NCBI GenBank assembly: GCA_030770545.1
Contig: CM061106.1
Coordinates: 10,293,501 to 10,357,500 of the forward strand
DNA: 64,000 nt
Direction of reading: 5' to 3'
Source: Macropodus opercularis
Taxonomy: Eukaryota > Chordata > Actinopteri > Anabantiformes > Osphronemidae
Positions 47,276-60,625 of this stretch are shown here, piece by piece. Numbering within the stretch: position 1 is the stretch's first letter; every line of letters begins with the position of its first letter. The notes under the pieces were generated by a model. The model was not told the origin of the DNA and did not search any database. It saw only the letters and a list, made by a program, of their open reading frames with translations. Position numbers and translations under genes: made by a program.

Positions 47276-48309
47276 GAGCAGGTAAAGGTTGTTGGTCCTC
47301 ATGGTCAGTGGTTCAGTTCCTGAAGCTTTTACTGGAGTTATGAGAGTTTATGGCAAATGAATCTGTTCACAGCAGAATAATTATGATCATCATATACTTG
47401 TAAATGTGATGTGAACCAGTAAGTTGAGTTTTCTGTGTAACAGCTTCACCCAGTGGAAGGTTGTGGTGATGGCAGGAAAGTCAGAATTGTTTTAGCAACA
47501 TTTCTATGCTGACAGTTCCTTCATCTCTGTTCTCCTGAACCTCTTTACACAGACTGAGAGAATCTACAGACCTGGACAATGGAATATACTCAAAGGAGAA
47601 CATTTAATTATGATCACTGACTGCCACTGTTTAATTAACCATCTAATTAATAATCAACTAATTAATAATGAACTAACCATCGCTATCTGGTCTCTACACT
47701 TTGAAGCTCAGTTTAATTCATTAATTTAATACATTCGTCACAGCATCTGCCGACCAATCACATCAACACATATTCAGATCCATCAGCTCCAGATGCCATA
47801 AAAATCCTCACAAAACAAAGAGGAGGTCAACAGTAATTAGTTGAGAATATAAGAGCTCAGCTCATCATTCAGCTTTTTGCATGTTTACCATTCAAGAAGG
47901 TAAAAGCAAATGAAAAAGATTTCAACTTAATTCTAATCTTTTTTATTCTAGTTCAGGAGCAGCCAGTGAAGAGAGGATGAAAATCAGGGGGATGTGCTCC
48001 TGCCTGCATGTGCCAGTTAAAACAACATGTGGGTCTAGAGTCAGTTAGAAATAAGTGTTTCCTCTGAGCATCTGTTACTGTGGACTAACACACACCAACA
48101 GTCCCGAAAACCAAGATCAAGTGTTAAGTCAGGATTTTCCACATATTCTGGTTGAACTTATCCTTGACTTGGTTGGACACAAAGCAGGATCAGTTAAACC
48201 CAGTTTAGTTACCATGGAGATTTATTCTGTTGTGATTAAACACTTATCCTTGATTAATTTAGTGCAGACGCCTAATTCTAAACTAAATCTTTTTCGGTTG
48301 TACAGGTTT
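47276..48309. other. Intergenic stretch
   Basis: No gene supported. Contains the partner block near 47490-47550 and ATTAATTAA-rich sequence near 47630-47680. Confidence 0.45.
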
Positions 48310-49185
48310 GCACGACACCCACAATGAAGTCATCCTCTTCTTCCTCATCAACTGTGTGGACTTTTTGTTTTGGAGCTGCTTTGATGATCAGTTATTGCAG
48401 GATTTCCCATATGCAGGGCATAACTTTGGTTTGTGGCTGTTTCCACATTTACCACATCTGTATATCTGTATGTCGTCCTTCTGTATTGCATGGACTGTTG
48501 TTTCACCTCTCTGAAGCTCTTTACCTTGTGCTCGAGTGGTTCCTGCTGCTCTGCACATACTGACACACTTGTCCAGTGTAAGTCCTGTCTCTCTGAGCCT
48601 TTCTCTGAGGGCATTATCCACTGTGCCACAGACGATTCTGTCCCTCACTAGTAAATTTCTCAGATTACCAAGTTCACATGTTTTGATCAATGTGTGAAGC
48701 TCTGCTAAGTATTGATCAAAGGTGTTCTTTGCTTTTGGTCATGGGTGAAAAACTTGTACCTTTCAAAGGTCACTTTCTGACCAGGCACAAAGTGCTCTTC
48801 AAACTTTGTCATCAACCAATATCAGATTAGCTTCATCCATCTTAAAGCTATTATATATATCCAAAGCATCTTCTCCTATAACATGCAAAAGGATGTTCGC
48901 TTGCTCTACGTGCTGCTAGATAAATGTTAAATCTTTGCTTTAAGCGTTTCCAGTTGTCTATTGCATAGAAGTGGGTGGACTTAGCTTATCCATGACTGGT
49001 CGGGGTATCTGGACCTCAACAGGCCGTTTTATATGTTCGATGTTTCCCTCGTCCCCTTCACTCTCCCAGCTGCTTGTAGCATCACACTCCGTTAGCACGT
49101 TTTACTCACGAGACCGGAGACTTTTTCTCTCTCTCTCCCATTTCTCTGTGGCGGAACCTTCTTTATTAGCTGCTCAGGCCACTTC
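48310..49185 (-). pseudogene. Ty3/gypsy-type gag, broken
   Basis: Minus-strand frames in order, with stops and shifts, read: QANILLHVIGEDALDIYNSF (about 48905-48850), the decayed capsid part, and then 48690-48388. The last part holds LLVRDRIVCGTVDNALRERL, RETGLTLDKCVSMCRAA and the zinc knuckle CGKCGNSHKPKLC (C-x2-C-x3-H-x4-C) with CPAYGKSC. This is the gag of a Ty3/gypsy (Metaviridae) lineage common in fish. It lies directly inside the LTR at 49194-49401. Protease and pol are missing, so the copy is truncated at about 48310. Confidence 0.8.
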
Positions 49186-49193
49186 TGACGCCA

Positions 49194-49401
49194 TGTGTTG
49201 TCTTGCTTAGCCTTCTAATAAGCACACAAGACGTAATAGTTGAGTTATTTTAGGCTTTTATTTAACTGTCTTTACATTAACAGCAATACATGCCTTCTAT
49301 CTCCTGCTCGCTTCCTGCCCCCGAGGTCCTTCAACCCCCTGTCTACTCCTTTGGCATGCTGGGTAATGGAGTTCTTATGAAACTAATTTCACAACATAAC
49401 A
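49194..49401 (-). mobile_element. 5' LTR of the Ty3/gypsy element with primer-binding-like site
   Basis: On the minus strand the LTR begins TGTTATGTTGTGAAATTAG at 49401 and ends GACAACACA at 49194, the inverted TG...CA form. AATAAA at 49262-49257 would serve as its polyadenylation signal. Directly after it comes TGGCGTCAGAAGTGG, starting with the TGG expected of a tRNA primer-binding site. No 3' LTR was found. Confidence 0.65.
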
Positions 49402-52005
49402 TGGGTGAGCAGATGTATCAGCATCAGTCTTCTCATCTAGAAACATCAAACTGTTTATATGTCATGAAACAACACGTGCTGTAGGTCCTTTGGTTTGATC
49501 CTGTTAGAACAACGTCGTCCTGTAGAAAGTTATTCCCAGATAATATCTTCACTTTCACCCAGATGTTCAAACTGTATTTGCAGAGAAATTAATTCCATTA
49601 GTTTCACGTCCAGTTTGGTGCAATGAGGCTTGTTGTTAACAGAGGTTAAGTATCAGGACTCTGTGTGTGACGCTTCATGAGGCTGTTTATCCTCTTCAAC
49701 ACGGCGTTTCTTTACTATTTGCTCCAAAGATGCTGCACCACTAAACCACAGAGGTGTTGGAGGCTCCAGCTTATCAACTTCAACGCCAAGTGTCTGTGCT
49801 GTTATCACAGTAGTGTTTATGTTTATATAAGTATTTATTTCACCACTGATGAAAGAAGAACTGATTATGTTTGTCTGTCATTCTTCTGCTCTAACTAATA
49901 TTGTTATTAAATCATCTCCCAAAACACATCTTAACATTTATTATACTTTTTTTTCCAACTCATCAACACTGTGACCAGGTTGTTACTGTTTCACTTTGCA
50001 TATGTACTTGCATTTCTTTCCCCATCGCTACGTAGCAGTGCTGCATATTCACGCTTTCATGTACAGGACATAATCCAGGGATGATGAACTGTAACAGTGC
50101 AGCAGTTTAATCTCATCTCAATTAACTGTATTTATACGACAGGACGAGAGTCTGCAGCTCAGACGCTTTCTTCCTCTCAATATTCCAACATCCACAGGCT
50201 AAAAGGAGACCTCCTCTCCTCTCCAAACACAGAACATCAGTCTGGTTTAGAATCAACGCTGCTTCATAGTTAGAGCAGAGACGTGACCTCAGCAGGACAC
50301 TGAAGCTACTGATGTCCAGCTAAACTATAGCTTTGTGCTGTCTCCTCTTAGGAGCCCCAGCGATTTAGGGCCAGGCTGACTTTGAACTGTCCAGCTCTGC
50401 TGTCATGACGTGTTTTAATCCTCCTTTAAGAAGATTATTTTAAAACCTAAGGGAGTCATGCTGTCGTCCTGAAACACTATCCAGTTGTTCAAATTTATCT
50501 GGAAAGAGGATATTGTCTAGATGCGAATGGAAGTGTTGTCAAACAGAGTAAAGATGTGCAACATCAAGTTAAGGGATGCTCCCTGTTCCTGTGGCAACAT
50601 ATTTAACGCAATTCATGGAAGAAAATGTATGTATGTAATGTAATGCATAACTACCATGGAATCTAGAGGTCTTGATATAAAAAATGTTTCTAGAAATTAC
50701 ACCACAGACAACCAAACACAGTAATAATGGAGAAGAGCCAGTGGGACTCAAAAAATATTTATTTTCAATATAAACAGCTCAAGACTGGATTAAATACACA
50801 CAAGGTTACGCATGCTGCTCTACTGAGAGAGTATGAGGACACACTGAGGATGAAGACTAAAAGCAAGATAATCTAATAAGGTCAAAACTAACGATGTCAA
50901 ATACAACAACTATAATTTAAGAATTGTTACAGGAATTAATGTAATTACAGTTGAAAATGACCAATTTCACTCCATCAGACCATCATGTGTCTGCACATTC
51001 TCAGGTGAAGGGGGGTTGGAGTTTATTTACCACATTTAAGAAATCAAACTGAGTTTGTTATTGTTTAATTTATTTATTATAAAACAGTTTGACACTGGAC
51101 TGTCTTCCACAACAAACACATGTGTCACAGAAGAGGAATGTGTCCCTCACCTTAGAAGAGGCTTTCTGTGGATTTATGAAACATGTTGAAGTGTGTGTGG
51201 AAAGTTAACATAACCAGCTTTGCTGTAAACACAATAGTCAACGCTGCCAACGTAAACTCATTGTCTTGTCCTAGTCGTGTCCAAAACTGGAGCCCTGATA
51301 TCCAGACAGAAACAATATGGACTGTAGCTGGAGACGCATGTAGCTCACTGCTGTGTTGGTGTGATAGGAAAAGTGACGTGACCGACTGTTTAGTATGTCC
51401 CAGCTGAAATTATGACCCGATGACTGATGCCCGCTTGTTGCTGCATCTGATACCACTCTCATGGTCTCTGCTGAGGCCAGTATGCTGTTCAATAATGCAG
51501 CTGCGTCTGAGAGGCTGTGTTCAGGTGTGGACACCACTGTAGTCATCTGTAGTTAGCTTTTATTTTTAATCTGCTGTATTTACCATCACCTTCCATTTTC
51601 ACTGAACTCGCTTTTTCTAATATTTTTAAAAATGTATTTGAACACAAAAATAATACTGGAAGAAACAAAAGTTTAAACACATCACAGTACTCAACAGTAG
51701 AGAGTCATTAGACAGATACCGATGATGAATATGTACAGTATAAAGCTGAAACACAAGTGGAGATGATCAAGGCGAGATGACTCCCTCCATTTTAGAAACA
51801 ACATTAAGTCACTTTCCGCTCATTATTATTTACTGTTAACAGAACAACAATTGTGTCTCTGACAAAAACAAACAGGTCGTATGTAGCATCTGATTGTTGG
51901 TTGCGTTGTCACTTCTTGACAGGTTGAGAAACCTGCTGCTAAACAATAACTAGGCCATGATGTTAGCTGGTTGGATAGTGAATGTGTGAATACGCTGGTG
52001 GCATT
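49402..52005. other. Intergenic stretch
   Basis: The only feature is the inverted partner (49743-49935) of the repeat at 7763-7960. Otherwise there is no supported coding or RNA gene. Confidence 0.5.
49743..49935. repeat. Dispersed repeat, inverted partner of 7763-7960
   Basis: It contains TTGGAGGCTCCAGCTTATCA, TGTGCTGTTATCACAGTA and AAATCATCTCCCAAAACACA, each the reverse complement of a segment in 7763-7960. Confidence 0.65.
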
Positions 52006-55000
52006 TTAGGATGGAGTGTGTATGCACTTGTGACTCTTTAGGCTCGAAGAATAAGAAAACGTTTTTCCACACTGTTCACACCAGTAAGGTTTCTCTCCAG
52101 TGTGAATGCGCTGATGTCTTTGTAAATTGCTTAAGCGAGAAAACGTTTTTCCACACTGTTCACACCAGTAAGGTTTCTCTCCAGTGTGAATGCGCTGATG
52201 TCTTTGTAAATTGCTTAAGTGAGAAAATGCTTTTCCACACTGTTCACACGAGAGAGGTTTCTCTCTGGTGTGAGTGCGTTGGTGTGCCAGTAAGCTACTG
52301 CACTGAGTGAATGTTTTTCCACACTGTTCACAACAGTAAGGTTTCTCTCTGGTGTGAATGCGTTGGTGTGCCAGTAAGGTACTGCACTGAGTGAATGTTT
52401 TTCCACACTGTTCACACCAGTAAGGTTTCTCTCCGGTGTGAACACGATGGTGTTTCATTAAGTCACTGAGTTGAGTGAATGTTTTTCCACACTGTTCACA
52501 CCAGTAAGGTTTCTGTCCAGTGTGAACACGTTGGTGTTTAACTAAGTAATTGAGCTGAGTGAATGCTTTTGCACACTGATCACATGAGTGAGGTTTCTCT
52601 CCAGTATGAATGCGCTGATGTATTTTTAAACTGCTTAAGCGGGAAAATGTTTTTCCACACTGTTCACACCAGTAAGGTTTCTCTCCGGTGTGAACACGAT
52701 GGTGTTTCATTAAGTCACTGAGTTGAGTGAATGTTGTTCCACACTGTTCACATGAGTGAGGTTTCTCTCCGGTGTGAACACGTTGGTGTTTAAGTAAGTA
52801 ATTGAGCTGAGTGAATGCTTTTCCACACTGATCACATGAGTGAGGTTTCTCTCCAGTATGAATGCGCTGATGTATTTTTAAACTGCTTAAGCGGGAAAAT
52901 GCTTTTCCACACTGTTCACACCAGTAAGGTTTCTCTCCGGTGTGAACACGATGGTGTTTCATTAAGTTACTGAGTTGAGTGAATGCTTTTCCACACTGAT
53001 CACATGAGTGAGGTTTCTCTCCAGTGTGAATGCGCTGATGTGTTTGTAAACTGCTTAAGCGGGAGAATGCTTTTCCACACTGTTCACACGAGTGAGGTTT
53101 CTCTCCAGTGTGAATGCGCTGATGTGTTTTTAAACTGCTTAAGCGGGAAAATGCTGTTCCACACTGTTCACATGAGTGAGGTTTCTCTCCAGTGTGAACA
53201 CGCTTGTGTGTCACTAAGTGACTGAGCTGAGTGAATGCTTTTCCACACTGTTCACATGAGTGAGGTTTCTCTCCAGTGTGAACACGTTGGTGTCTCACTA
53301 AGCTACTGCGCTGAGTGAATGCTTTTCCACAATGTTCACACGAGTGAGGTTTCTTTCCAGTGTTAATGTGACAGTGGATTTTCAAACCATCTCTCCTAGT
53401 GAAAACTTTTCCACACTGGTCACAGCTGTATGGTTTATCTCCAGAGTGAACCTTCTGATGCTTCTTTAGTTCTGATGGTCTGGTGGAGGCTTGGTCACAT
53501 TGCTGACAGACATGCAGCCTTGAAGTCATTCTTTCTCTGGGTTTCTACAGTGACAGATATAGAAGAGGAGAAAATTAAATCTCATGATAGCACAAATGGC
53601 TACAATACCAAAAGACAGCAAGGTCCCCAGAACTTCTGTTGCAGAGCCAGGAGAAATGGACGATGGTAATGGTAAATTTCAACTCAGGTGGCGATATGAG
53701 GAAGAATGAGGTTTATATATTCTAGGCCAAATATTAACCAAAGAAGCAGTTACAGTCAAAGAAAGAAGTATGAGCCTTATAGAAAGCCTTCACAGAAAAA
53801 CACGCATGGGACGAGTCATTCAAACACACATCCCCTCAGCAGATGAGTAAATCAAATAATGTCGAAGCCAAGGAGACGACAGAGATTCTACTGGAAGATG
53901 AACAGCTAGTGGAAGGAGTAGCTGCGATGGAAGTCGGTTGCCTGTCACCCAGGTCGAAGAGGGAAGAGAGTAAGAAGAGAAGCCTGTAAAAACTGCAAGT
54001 AGTCAGAGAAGAGGAGGTGGAAACTGGACTGAAAAACAATATTGATGCATTAAATTAAACCTGTATAAGAGTAAAACTCATCATTTCACACTGAGATTCA
54101 TAATTCTACAATAACTGTAGGATAAGTTTCATAATTAATTATGATGAGAGTTACAACCTTTCAATATAGCAGATGATTGTTTATCTTACACGATGAAGAT
54201 AATTGTTAAAACTGAAGTTAACTGTAATCAGGGTGAAACATAGTTCCAGAGTGTCAGACACATGAGGTAAAGGTCAAATACTGAAATGTGACAGAATCAC
54301 AATAAATTCTGTGTGAACAATAAACCTCTGGATGATATCGTGCACAGTGGACACAGAAGGATTCAGATCTCTAGAAATGGACTTGTAGCTTTGAGACATG
54401 CTCAGCCCCACAAGCAAACTCTTCATGCTACAAAAGGTGAGTCAACCTTTCTCCCCTTTAACTGGTTGCACAGGTTTGTCTACATACAAATTCAATGAGC
54501 ATCACATAAACATATAATATAAACACAAAACAGCCAATAATACTCAGGCAGCTTCTGTCCAACCGTAGTGAGGCTGTGGTTGGTGTTAGACGTGTGTCTG
54601 TGACTCTTTGTGGCCAGTTGTCTCTACTGTGGGAGCAGCTACAGCAGCTACAGCAGCCTGGGCTGTGGATGAAGGATTATAACTGTTCTGAGCATCTTTT
54701 CTCACTCTGTGACCATTGCAGTCCATTAGTTGAAGGCCAACAATAAATACTGTTTGTAAAACGCCCCATATGAAGCTGCTTTTAGCTGCTACGATGCAAC
54801 AAATGGAGCCAACAGCATCTTAAACGCGCCTCAACTTTAAGTTATTGTTTTATTTGCAACATCTATTGTTTCTTTCCTCCTTTGTTGAATTCAACATGGC
54901 TCCCTCCGTGGCAGACGCGTTTGCTTGTTTCGCCCCCGAATGCCAGCTTTTTGTTCTTTTCCGTTTATGTTTGGTTTTCTTAGCAGTGCACAATTCCCAT

Positions 55001-55863
55001 GCACTGCTAACATACAACAGGCAGGCGCTACTGGATATTGCAAAAACGGTCAATTGTTTCAATTGTTCGCCACCACGACGGAGACGGCGACGCAAGCGGA
55101 GCAAGATAGGAGGGCTCCAGGCTAGGCTGAAAGCTCACGCTAGCGGCCATCGAGCCCTAGCCTCTTGCTAGCCAACACGAGGTCTGTGGAGAACAAACTG
55201 GACGAACTGAGAACCAGGATTACAACGGGAAATTGGAGAATTTTACCGAGACCTGTTTTTTCAGAGAAAGTCCCGTAATCAGCTCACTCCATTTATCGAG
55301 TAGAACTACAACATTTAGTTGGAACAGCAGCCGCCAGTCGCAACAATATTTTTTCACTGAAATAAATAACTTTTTCTTCCTGCTTTGCCAAGACACTGAG
55401 GCTGTTTTCAAGGAATTCAACATCAAGAGGCTCCGTCAGAGAAACATGCTAAGTACGACGAGCTAACTGGGAACGAACTGCAAAAAACGGTGTAGTTGTT
55501 TACAGCCGAGAGGATTCAGTCAAAGAGATTGGACACCATTGTTTTACAGCCACACTCGTTTGATGGATTTTCACTAAAGAATCGGGAAAAAGCCGCCATG
55601 TTGGCTTCGCTTTTAGTGGTGAACTGATCAGCACCGACCTGTTGGTCTGTGGCTCCATCGTGGTCGTTGTCCTGCTGCTCCTTCATTCTAGTGGATCGGT
55701 CCTGCTCAGTTAAACTCGGGTCCAGCTGTTCCTCCTTAATTCCACTAATGGATTTGTCCTGCTCGTTAAAACTTGGGTCCAGCTTCTCCATATTGCTCTT
55801 GGTCTGGTATTTATAAATGTCCACATCCTCTACTTTCAGTTCCAACTTGTACTGATCTGCCAT
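52006..55863 (-). CDS. Polydactyl C2H2 zinc-finger protein B, two coding exons
   Basis: Exon 55863-55639 (75 residues; ATG at 55863) joins in phase 0 to exon 53544-52006, for 587 residues. The coding exon begins at an acceptor (CTCTCCACAG, exon from 55874), so a 5' untranslated exon is expected. Exon 1 is acidic and holds two tandem versions of a motif (LDPSFNEQDKSISGIKEEQ, then LDPSLTEQDRSTRMKEQQ) plus ELKVED. The IKEE and LKVE sites fit the SUMO consensus. The second exon encodes 18 fingers. Finger 2 is degenerate (HCHIN, second zinc His replaced by Asn); the others keep C2H2 spacing. Fingers 7-13 alternate YW/HS types, showing block duplication. It is a paralogue of gene A with the same structure, and has no KRAB, BTB or SCAN domain. 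It is probably a nuclear DNA-binding regulator; the target is unknown. Confidence 0.87.
53545..54879. other. Intron of zinc-finger gene B, first part
   Basis: This is the intron between the two coding exons. No recognised element lies here. Confidence 0.5.
54895..55230 (+). pseudogene. 5' fragment of a LINE ORF2, inside the intron
   Basis: The frame reads LLTYNRQALLDI, a basic run (PRRRRRRKRSK), GGLQARLKAH and then LANTRSVENKLDELRTRI after a stop. This order matches the N-terminal start and endonuclease beginning of fish L2/CR1-like ORF2. It is opposite in orientation to the host gene. Confidence 0.6.
55370..55500 (+). pseudogene. hAT transposase BED-region fragment, inside the intron
   Basis: LCQDTEAVFKEFNIKR, followed after a one-base shift by SEKHAKYDELTGNELQK, matches the BED zinc-finger region of GTF2IRD2-type hAT transposases. 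This is the very part missing from the relic at 24550-26850. Confidence 0.55.
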
Positions 55864-55874
55864 GGTCCTGGTTG

Positions 55875-56756
55875 CTGTGGAGAGAAATTAAAGGGAAACT
55901 GATGAACAGACCAAAAGTAAAGTTGTCCTGCATAGGAAAGCTCTGAGTGTAGCTGTATCTCAAAATAGATCAAAGGCATCGTCTCTGGTCTCCATCTGAT
56001 GCATCCTGCAAAGTCCAAAACATAAAGATGGAAACTGGTGAGTTGAACGTTTTCCTTCTCATACATCTGCAGAAAGTGTTCATCATCTATAATATGGCAT
56101 CAAACGCTCAGAGACGTCTGTGACTGTATAAAGTACACGTAGTGCTGTGTCGTGGGAAACAGTAAAGGTAAATATATACATATATTTCCTGAAGGATAGT
56201 ATGAGTCAGGTATTAAAGTTAGGAAAGAACTTAGAAAGTAGGAAGGGAAACAAAACTACAGCAAGTCTGTGGAGATTCTCAGTCATCCAGGTGAAGTTGT
56301 CTGAAAGTTGAGTCATGGCAACTGGACGACTTCTTTTTGTAGAAACCAGTAGAAAATATTCCCACTTCCACTGAGGCAAGAAAGAGGAAAACATGCATCT
56401 AAGGACAGCTCTCAGGACCCGTGGCCCCAGATGGGCCTTCAGCAAGGCTGCGTCTCAGCCCAGGAAAAGGAACAGAACAGCCTGAGACTAGAGCCAACGG
56501 AAGAACCTGGTTATTCTTTACATGGCCAGAGTTTTAAAAAAAGCTCAAAAGGATCTTTGAAAACCAAACAGCCATTAGACAACGTCATGAAAAGAAACCA
56601 CAACAACAACCTCCACCACAGTCCACTTAGCTAAACACCAGACCTCCATCAACCCCCACAACTCAAACGTCCAATCACCCTGTTCCACGACCACAGTCAC
56701 AGCTACAGAGGAAGAAGAAGAAGAAAGAGGAAAAGTCCTACATGGGGAGAAAGGAG
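55875..56756. other. Upstream flank of zinc-finger gene B
   Basis: No gene. 56270-56360 (minus ATGACTCAACTTTCAGACAA, then TTCACCTGGATGACTGAGAA) looks like a dispersed teleost repeat that I recognise but cannot name. Confidence 0.4.
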
Positions 56757-57090
56757 ACAAGGTCATAGAGCAGAATGAAGAGAGAGACTGTTGGTGTAGG
56801 AAACCTGGAGACTGAGCACAAGAAGATTTAACTGAGAGATAAATGCTGACACTTCTGAAAGACGTCACAAGAGCCAGGACTGTCCAGACAAGAGGTCGAC
56901 TCAACGGAGACCAGCTGAGGATCCAGGGTCAACAGAGCAGCAGGAAAAGGAAGGAACCACACTGACACACACAGCAATGAAGACACACTCACACACACAT
57001 GCACTGACATGATGACACTGCTATGAATAGAAGCGTTAGAAGCCACGTTTACACCACAACAAACATTCAGGACGTTAATCACAACTTTCC
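56757..57090. repeat. Duplicated block, partner at 43893-44282
   Basis: Same orientation and high identity; it lies 0.9 kb upstream of zinc-finger gene B, whereas its partner lies 4.3 kb upstream of gene A. Confidence 0.8.
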
Positions 57091-57235
57091 ACAAAGTGTT
57101 TTAACAGAGAATGGAGAAAATCTGATTATCATGATGGACAGTGGTGCAACAAGTTCATTAATTAAATATTAAAACCCAACAAGCTGAGTAGTATATATGT
57201 ACACACATACACACATACACACACACACACACACA

Positions 57236-57575
57236 GGGAGGGAAAATATTATTTGAACCGCAGCTGATTTTGTAAGTTTGTCCACTAACAGAAATGATCA
57301 GTCTATAATGTCAATGCTGGTCTTATTCTCTAACAGTGAGAGACAACAATAACAAAAAAAAATCCAGAAAATGCATTTCAAAATAAGATCTAAATTAACT
57401 TGCATTTTCATGATTGAAATAAGTATTTGATCCCTTGCAAAACGTGCTTCAGTACTTGGTGGTAAAACCTTTGTTTGCTATCACAGTTCAGCCGTTTCTT
57501 GTAATTGGCCACAAGGTTTGCTCACATCATGGGGGATTTTGACCCACTCCTCTGTGCAGATCTTCTCCAAGTCAT
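57236..57575. mobile_element. Tc1/mariner-type terminal fragment
   Basis: CAGGGAGGGAAAATATTATT begins a stretch with AATGATCAGTCTATAATGTC, AATAAGTATTTGATCCC, AGTACTTGGTGGTAAAACC and CACTCCTCTGTGCAGATCTT. This is the characteristic order of a widespread teleost Tc1-like transposon end. Transposase is cut off at about 57575. Confidence 0.72.
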
Positions 57576-57890
57576 TAATGCTCCTGGACTCTGTACAGGA
57601 CGTGGGGAGAGGAGGGAGGTGGGAGAGCTGCCACCAGTGCTGGAGAATCACTCCCACCCTCTTTATGATGCAGTATCAACTCTGAGAAGCCTCTTCAGTG
57701 ACAGTTACATCCCAAGGGTCTAAAGAAGTGATATCCATCCTGCTGCTGTCAGACTTTACAATCAGAGCATCAGACATTCAATGAGCACATATGTTTATAT
57801 TTACTATTGTTCTGACAGTTACATCGAGAAACTGTTTTCATAAACATGATATTAAATCATCCTCATAACTAACCTTTGCTCATGTTCACT
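57576..57890 (+). mobile_element. LINE 3'-end fragment abutting the Tc1 end
   Basis: The frame reads NHSHPLYDAVSTLRSLFSDS and, after a stop, DIHPAAVRLYNQS. This parallels the C-terminal HPLxxxVxxxRS...FLPAAIRLYN tail of L2/CR1-like ORF2 (compare 3775-3915). Confidence 0.55.
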
Positions 57891-57934
57891 TCTTGATTAC
57901 TTCAACCTATTCTAAAATAGTGCTCAAGTCAGGG

Positions 57935-57936
57935 AT

Positions 57937-58019
<83 letters not shown>
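57935..58019. repeat. (CA)n microsatellite
   Basis: About 42 uninterrupted CA dinucleotides lie directly before the 22-bp array. Confidence 0.97.
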
Positions 58020-58023
<4 letters not shown>

Positions 58024-58051
58024 TTCCACATCCAGACAGACAGCTGAAGAT

Positions 58052-60625
58052 ATGCTGTACACACCAATACTATATGCTGTACGTACCAATACTATATGCT
58101 GTACACACCAATACTATATGCTGTACGTACCAATACTATATGCTGTACATACCAATACTATATGCTGTACGTACCAATACTATATGCTGTACGTACCAAT
58201 ACTATATGCTGTACGTACCAATACTATATGCTGTACGTACCAATACTATATGCTGTACACATCAATACTATATGCTGTACATACCAATACTATATGCTGT
58301 ACACACCAATACTATATGCTGTACACACCAATACTATATGCTGTACACACCAATACTATATGCTGTACATACCAATACTATATGCTGTACACACCAATAC
58401 TATATGCTGTACATACCAATACTATATGCTGTACACACCAATACTATATGCTGTACACACCAATACTATATGCTGTACACACCAATACTATATGCTGTAC
58501 ATACCAATACTATATGCTGTACACATCAATACTATATGCTGTACATACCAATACTATATGCTGTACACACCAATACTATATGCTGTACACACCAATACTA
58601 TATGCTGTACACACCAATACTATATGCTGTACATACCAATACTATATGCTGTACACACCAATACTATATGCTGTACGTACCAATACTACATGCTGTACGT
58701 ACCAATACTATATGCTGTACGTACCAATACTATATGCTGTACGTACCAATACTATATGCTGTACACATCAATACTATATGCTGTACATACCAATACTATA
58801 TGCTGTACACACCAATACTATATGCTGTACACACCAATACTATATGCTGTACACACCAATACTATATGCTGTACATACCAATACTATATGCTGTACACAC
58901 CAATACTATATGCTGTACATACCAATACTATATGCTGTACACACCAATACTATATGCTGTACATACCAATACTATACGCTGTACACACCAATACTATACG
59001 CTGTACATACCAATACTATATGCTGTACACACCAATACTATATGCTGTACATACCAATACTATATGCTGTACATACCAATACTACATGCTGTACACACCA
59101 ATACTATATGCTGTACGTACCAATACTATATGCTGTACGTACCAATACTACATGCTGTACGTACCAATACTACATGCTGTACGTACCAATACTACATGCT
59201 GTACGTACCAATACTATATGCTGTATGTACCAATACTATATGCTGTACACACCAATACTATATGCTGTACATACCAATACTATATGCTGTACATACCAAT
59301 ACTATATATGCTGTACATACCAATACTATATGCTGTACGTACCAATACTATATGCTGTACATACCAATACTATATGCTGTACATACCAATACTATATATG
59401 CTGTACATACCAATACTATATGCTGTACGTACCAATACTATATGCTGTACGTACCAATACTATATGCTGTACACATCAATACTATATGCTGTACATACCA
59501 ATACTATATGCTGTACACACCAATACTATATGCTGTACACACCAATACTATATGCTGTACACACCAATACTATATGCTGTACATACCAATACTATATGCT
59601 GTACACACCAATACTATATGCTGTACATACCAATACTATATGCTGTACACACCAATACTATATGCTGTACACACCAATACTATATGCTGTACGTACCAAT
59701 ACTATATGCTGTACACACCAATACTATATGCTGTACACACCAATACTATATGCTGTACGTACCAATACTATATGCTGTACGTACCAATACTACATGCTGT
59801 ACGTACCAATACTACATGCTGTACGTACCAATACTACATGCTGTACGTACCAATACTATATGCTGTATGTACCAATACTACATGCTGTACACACCAATAC
59901 TATATGCTGTACACACCAATACTATATGCTGTACGTACCAATACTATATGCTGTACGTACCAATACTACATGCTGTACGTACCAATACTACATGCTGTAC
60001 GTACCAATACTACATGCTGTATGTACCAATACTACATGCTGTACACACCAATACTATATGCTGTACACACCAATACTATATGCTGTACATACCAATACTA
60101 TATGCTGTACATACCAATACTATATATGCTGTACATACCAATACTATATGCTGTACGTACCAATACTATATGCTGTACGTACCAATACTATATGCTGTAC
60201 ACACCAATACTATATGCTGTACACACCAATACTATATGCTGTACGTACCAATACTATATGCTGTACATACCAATACTATATGCTGTACGTACCAATACTA
60301 CATGCTGTACACACCAATACTATATGCTGTACACACCAATACTATATGCTGTACGTACCAATACTATATGCTGTACACACCAATACTATATGCTGTACAT
60401 ACCAATACTACATGCTGTACACACCAATACTATATGCTGTACATAACAATACTATATGCTGTACACACCAATACTATATGCTGTACACACCAATACTACA
60501 TGCTGTACACACCAATACTACATGCTGTACACACCAACACTATATGCTGTATGTACCAATACTACATGCTGTACATACCAATACTATATGCTGTACATAC
60601 CAATACTATATGCTGTACATACTGT
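58052..60625. repeat. 22-bp minisatellite, ~117 copies
   Basis: The unit is TATATGCTGTAC, a three-base variable slot (ACA, GTA or ATA), then CCAATAC. The slot is the main variation; rarer variants are TGCTGTATG, CTACATGC and three copies with an extra TA (about 59307, 59397 and 60124). Since 22 leaves remainder 1 when divided by 3, the unit reads through all three frames in turn, so all plus frames stay open for 790-920 codons. This is a consequence of the period and not evidence of a protein. Confidence 0.97.

Noticed and set aside
52011..53225. Plus-strand frames opposite zinc-finger gene B with repeated HTVHTSEVSLQCE text
   Set aside because: They are antisense shadows of the finger repeats.
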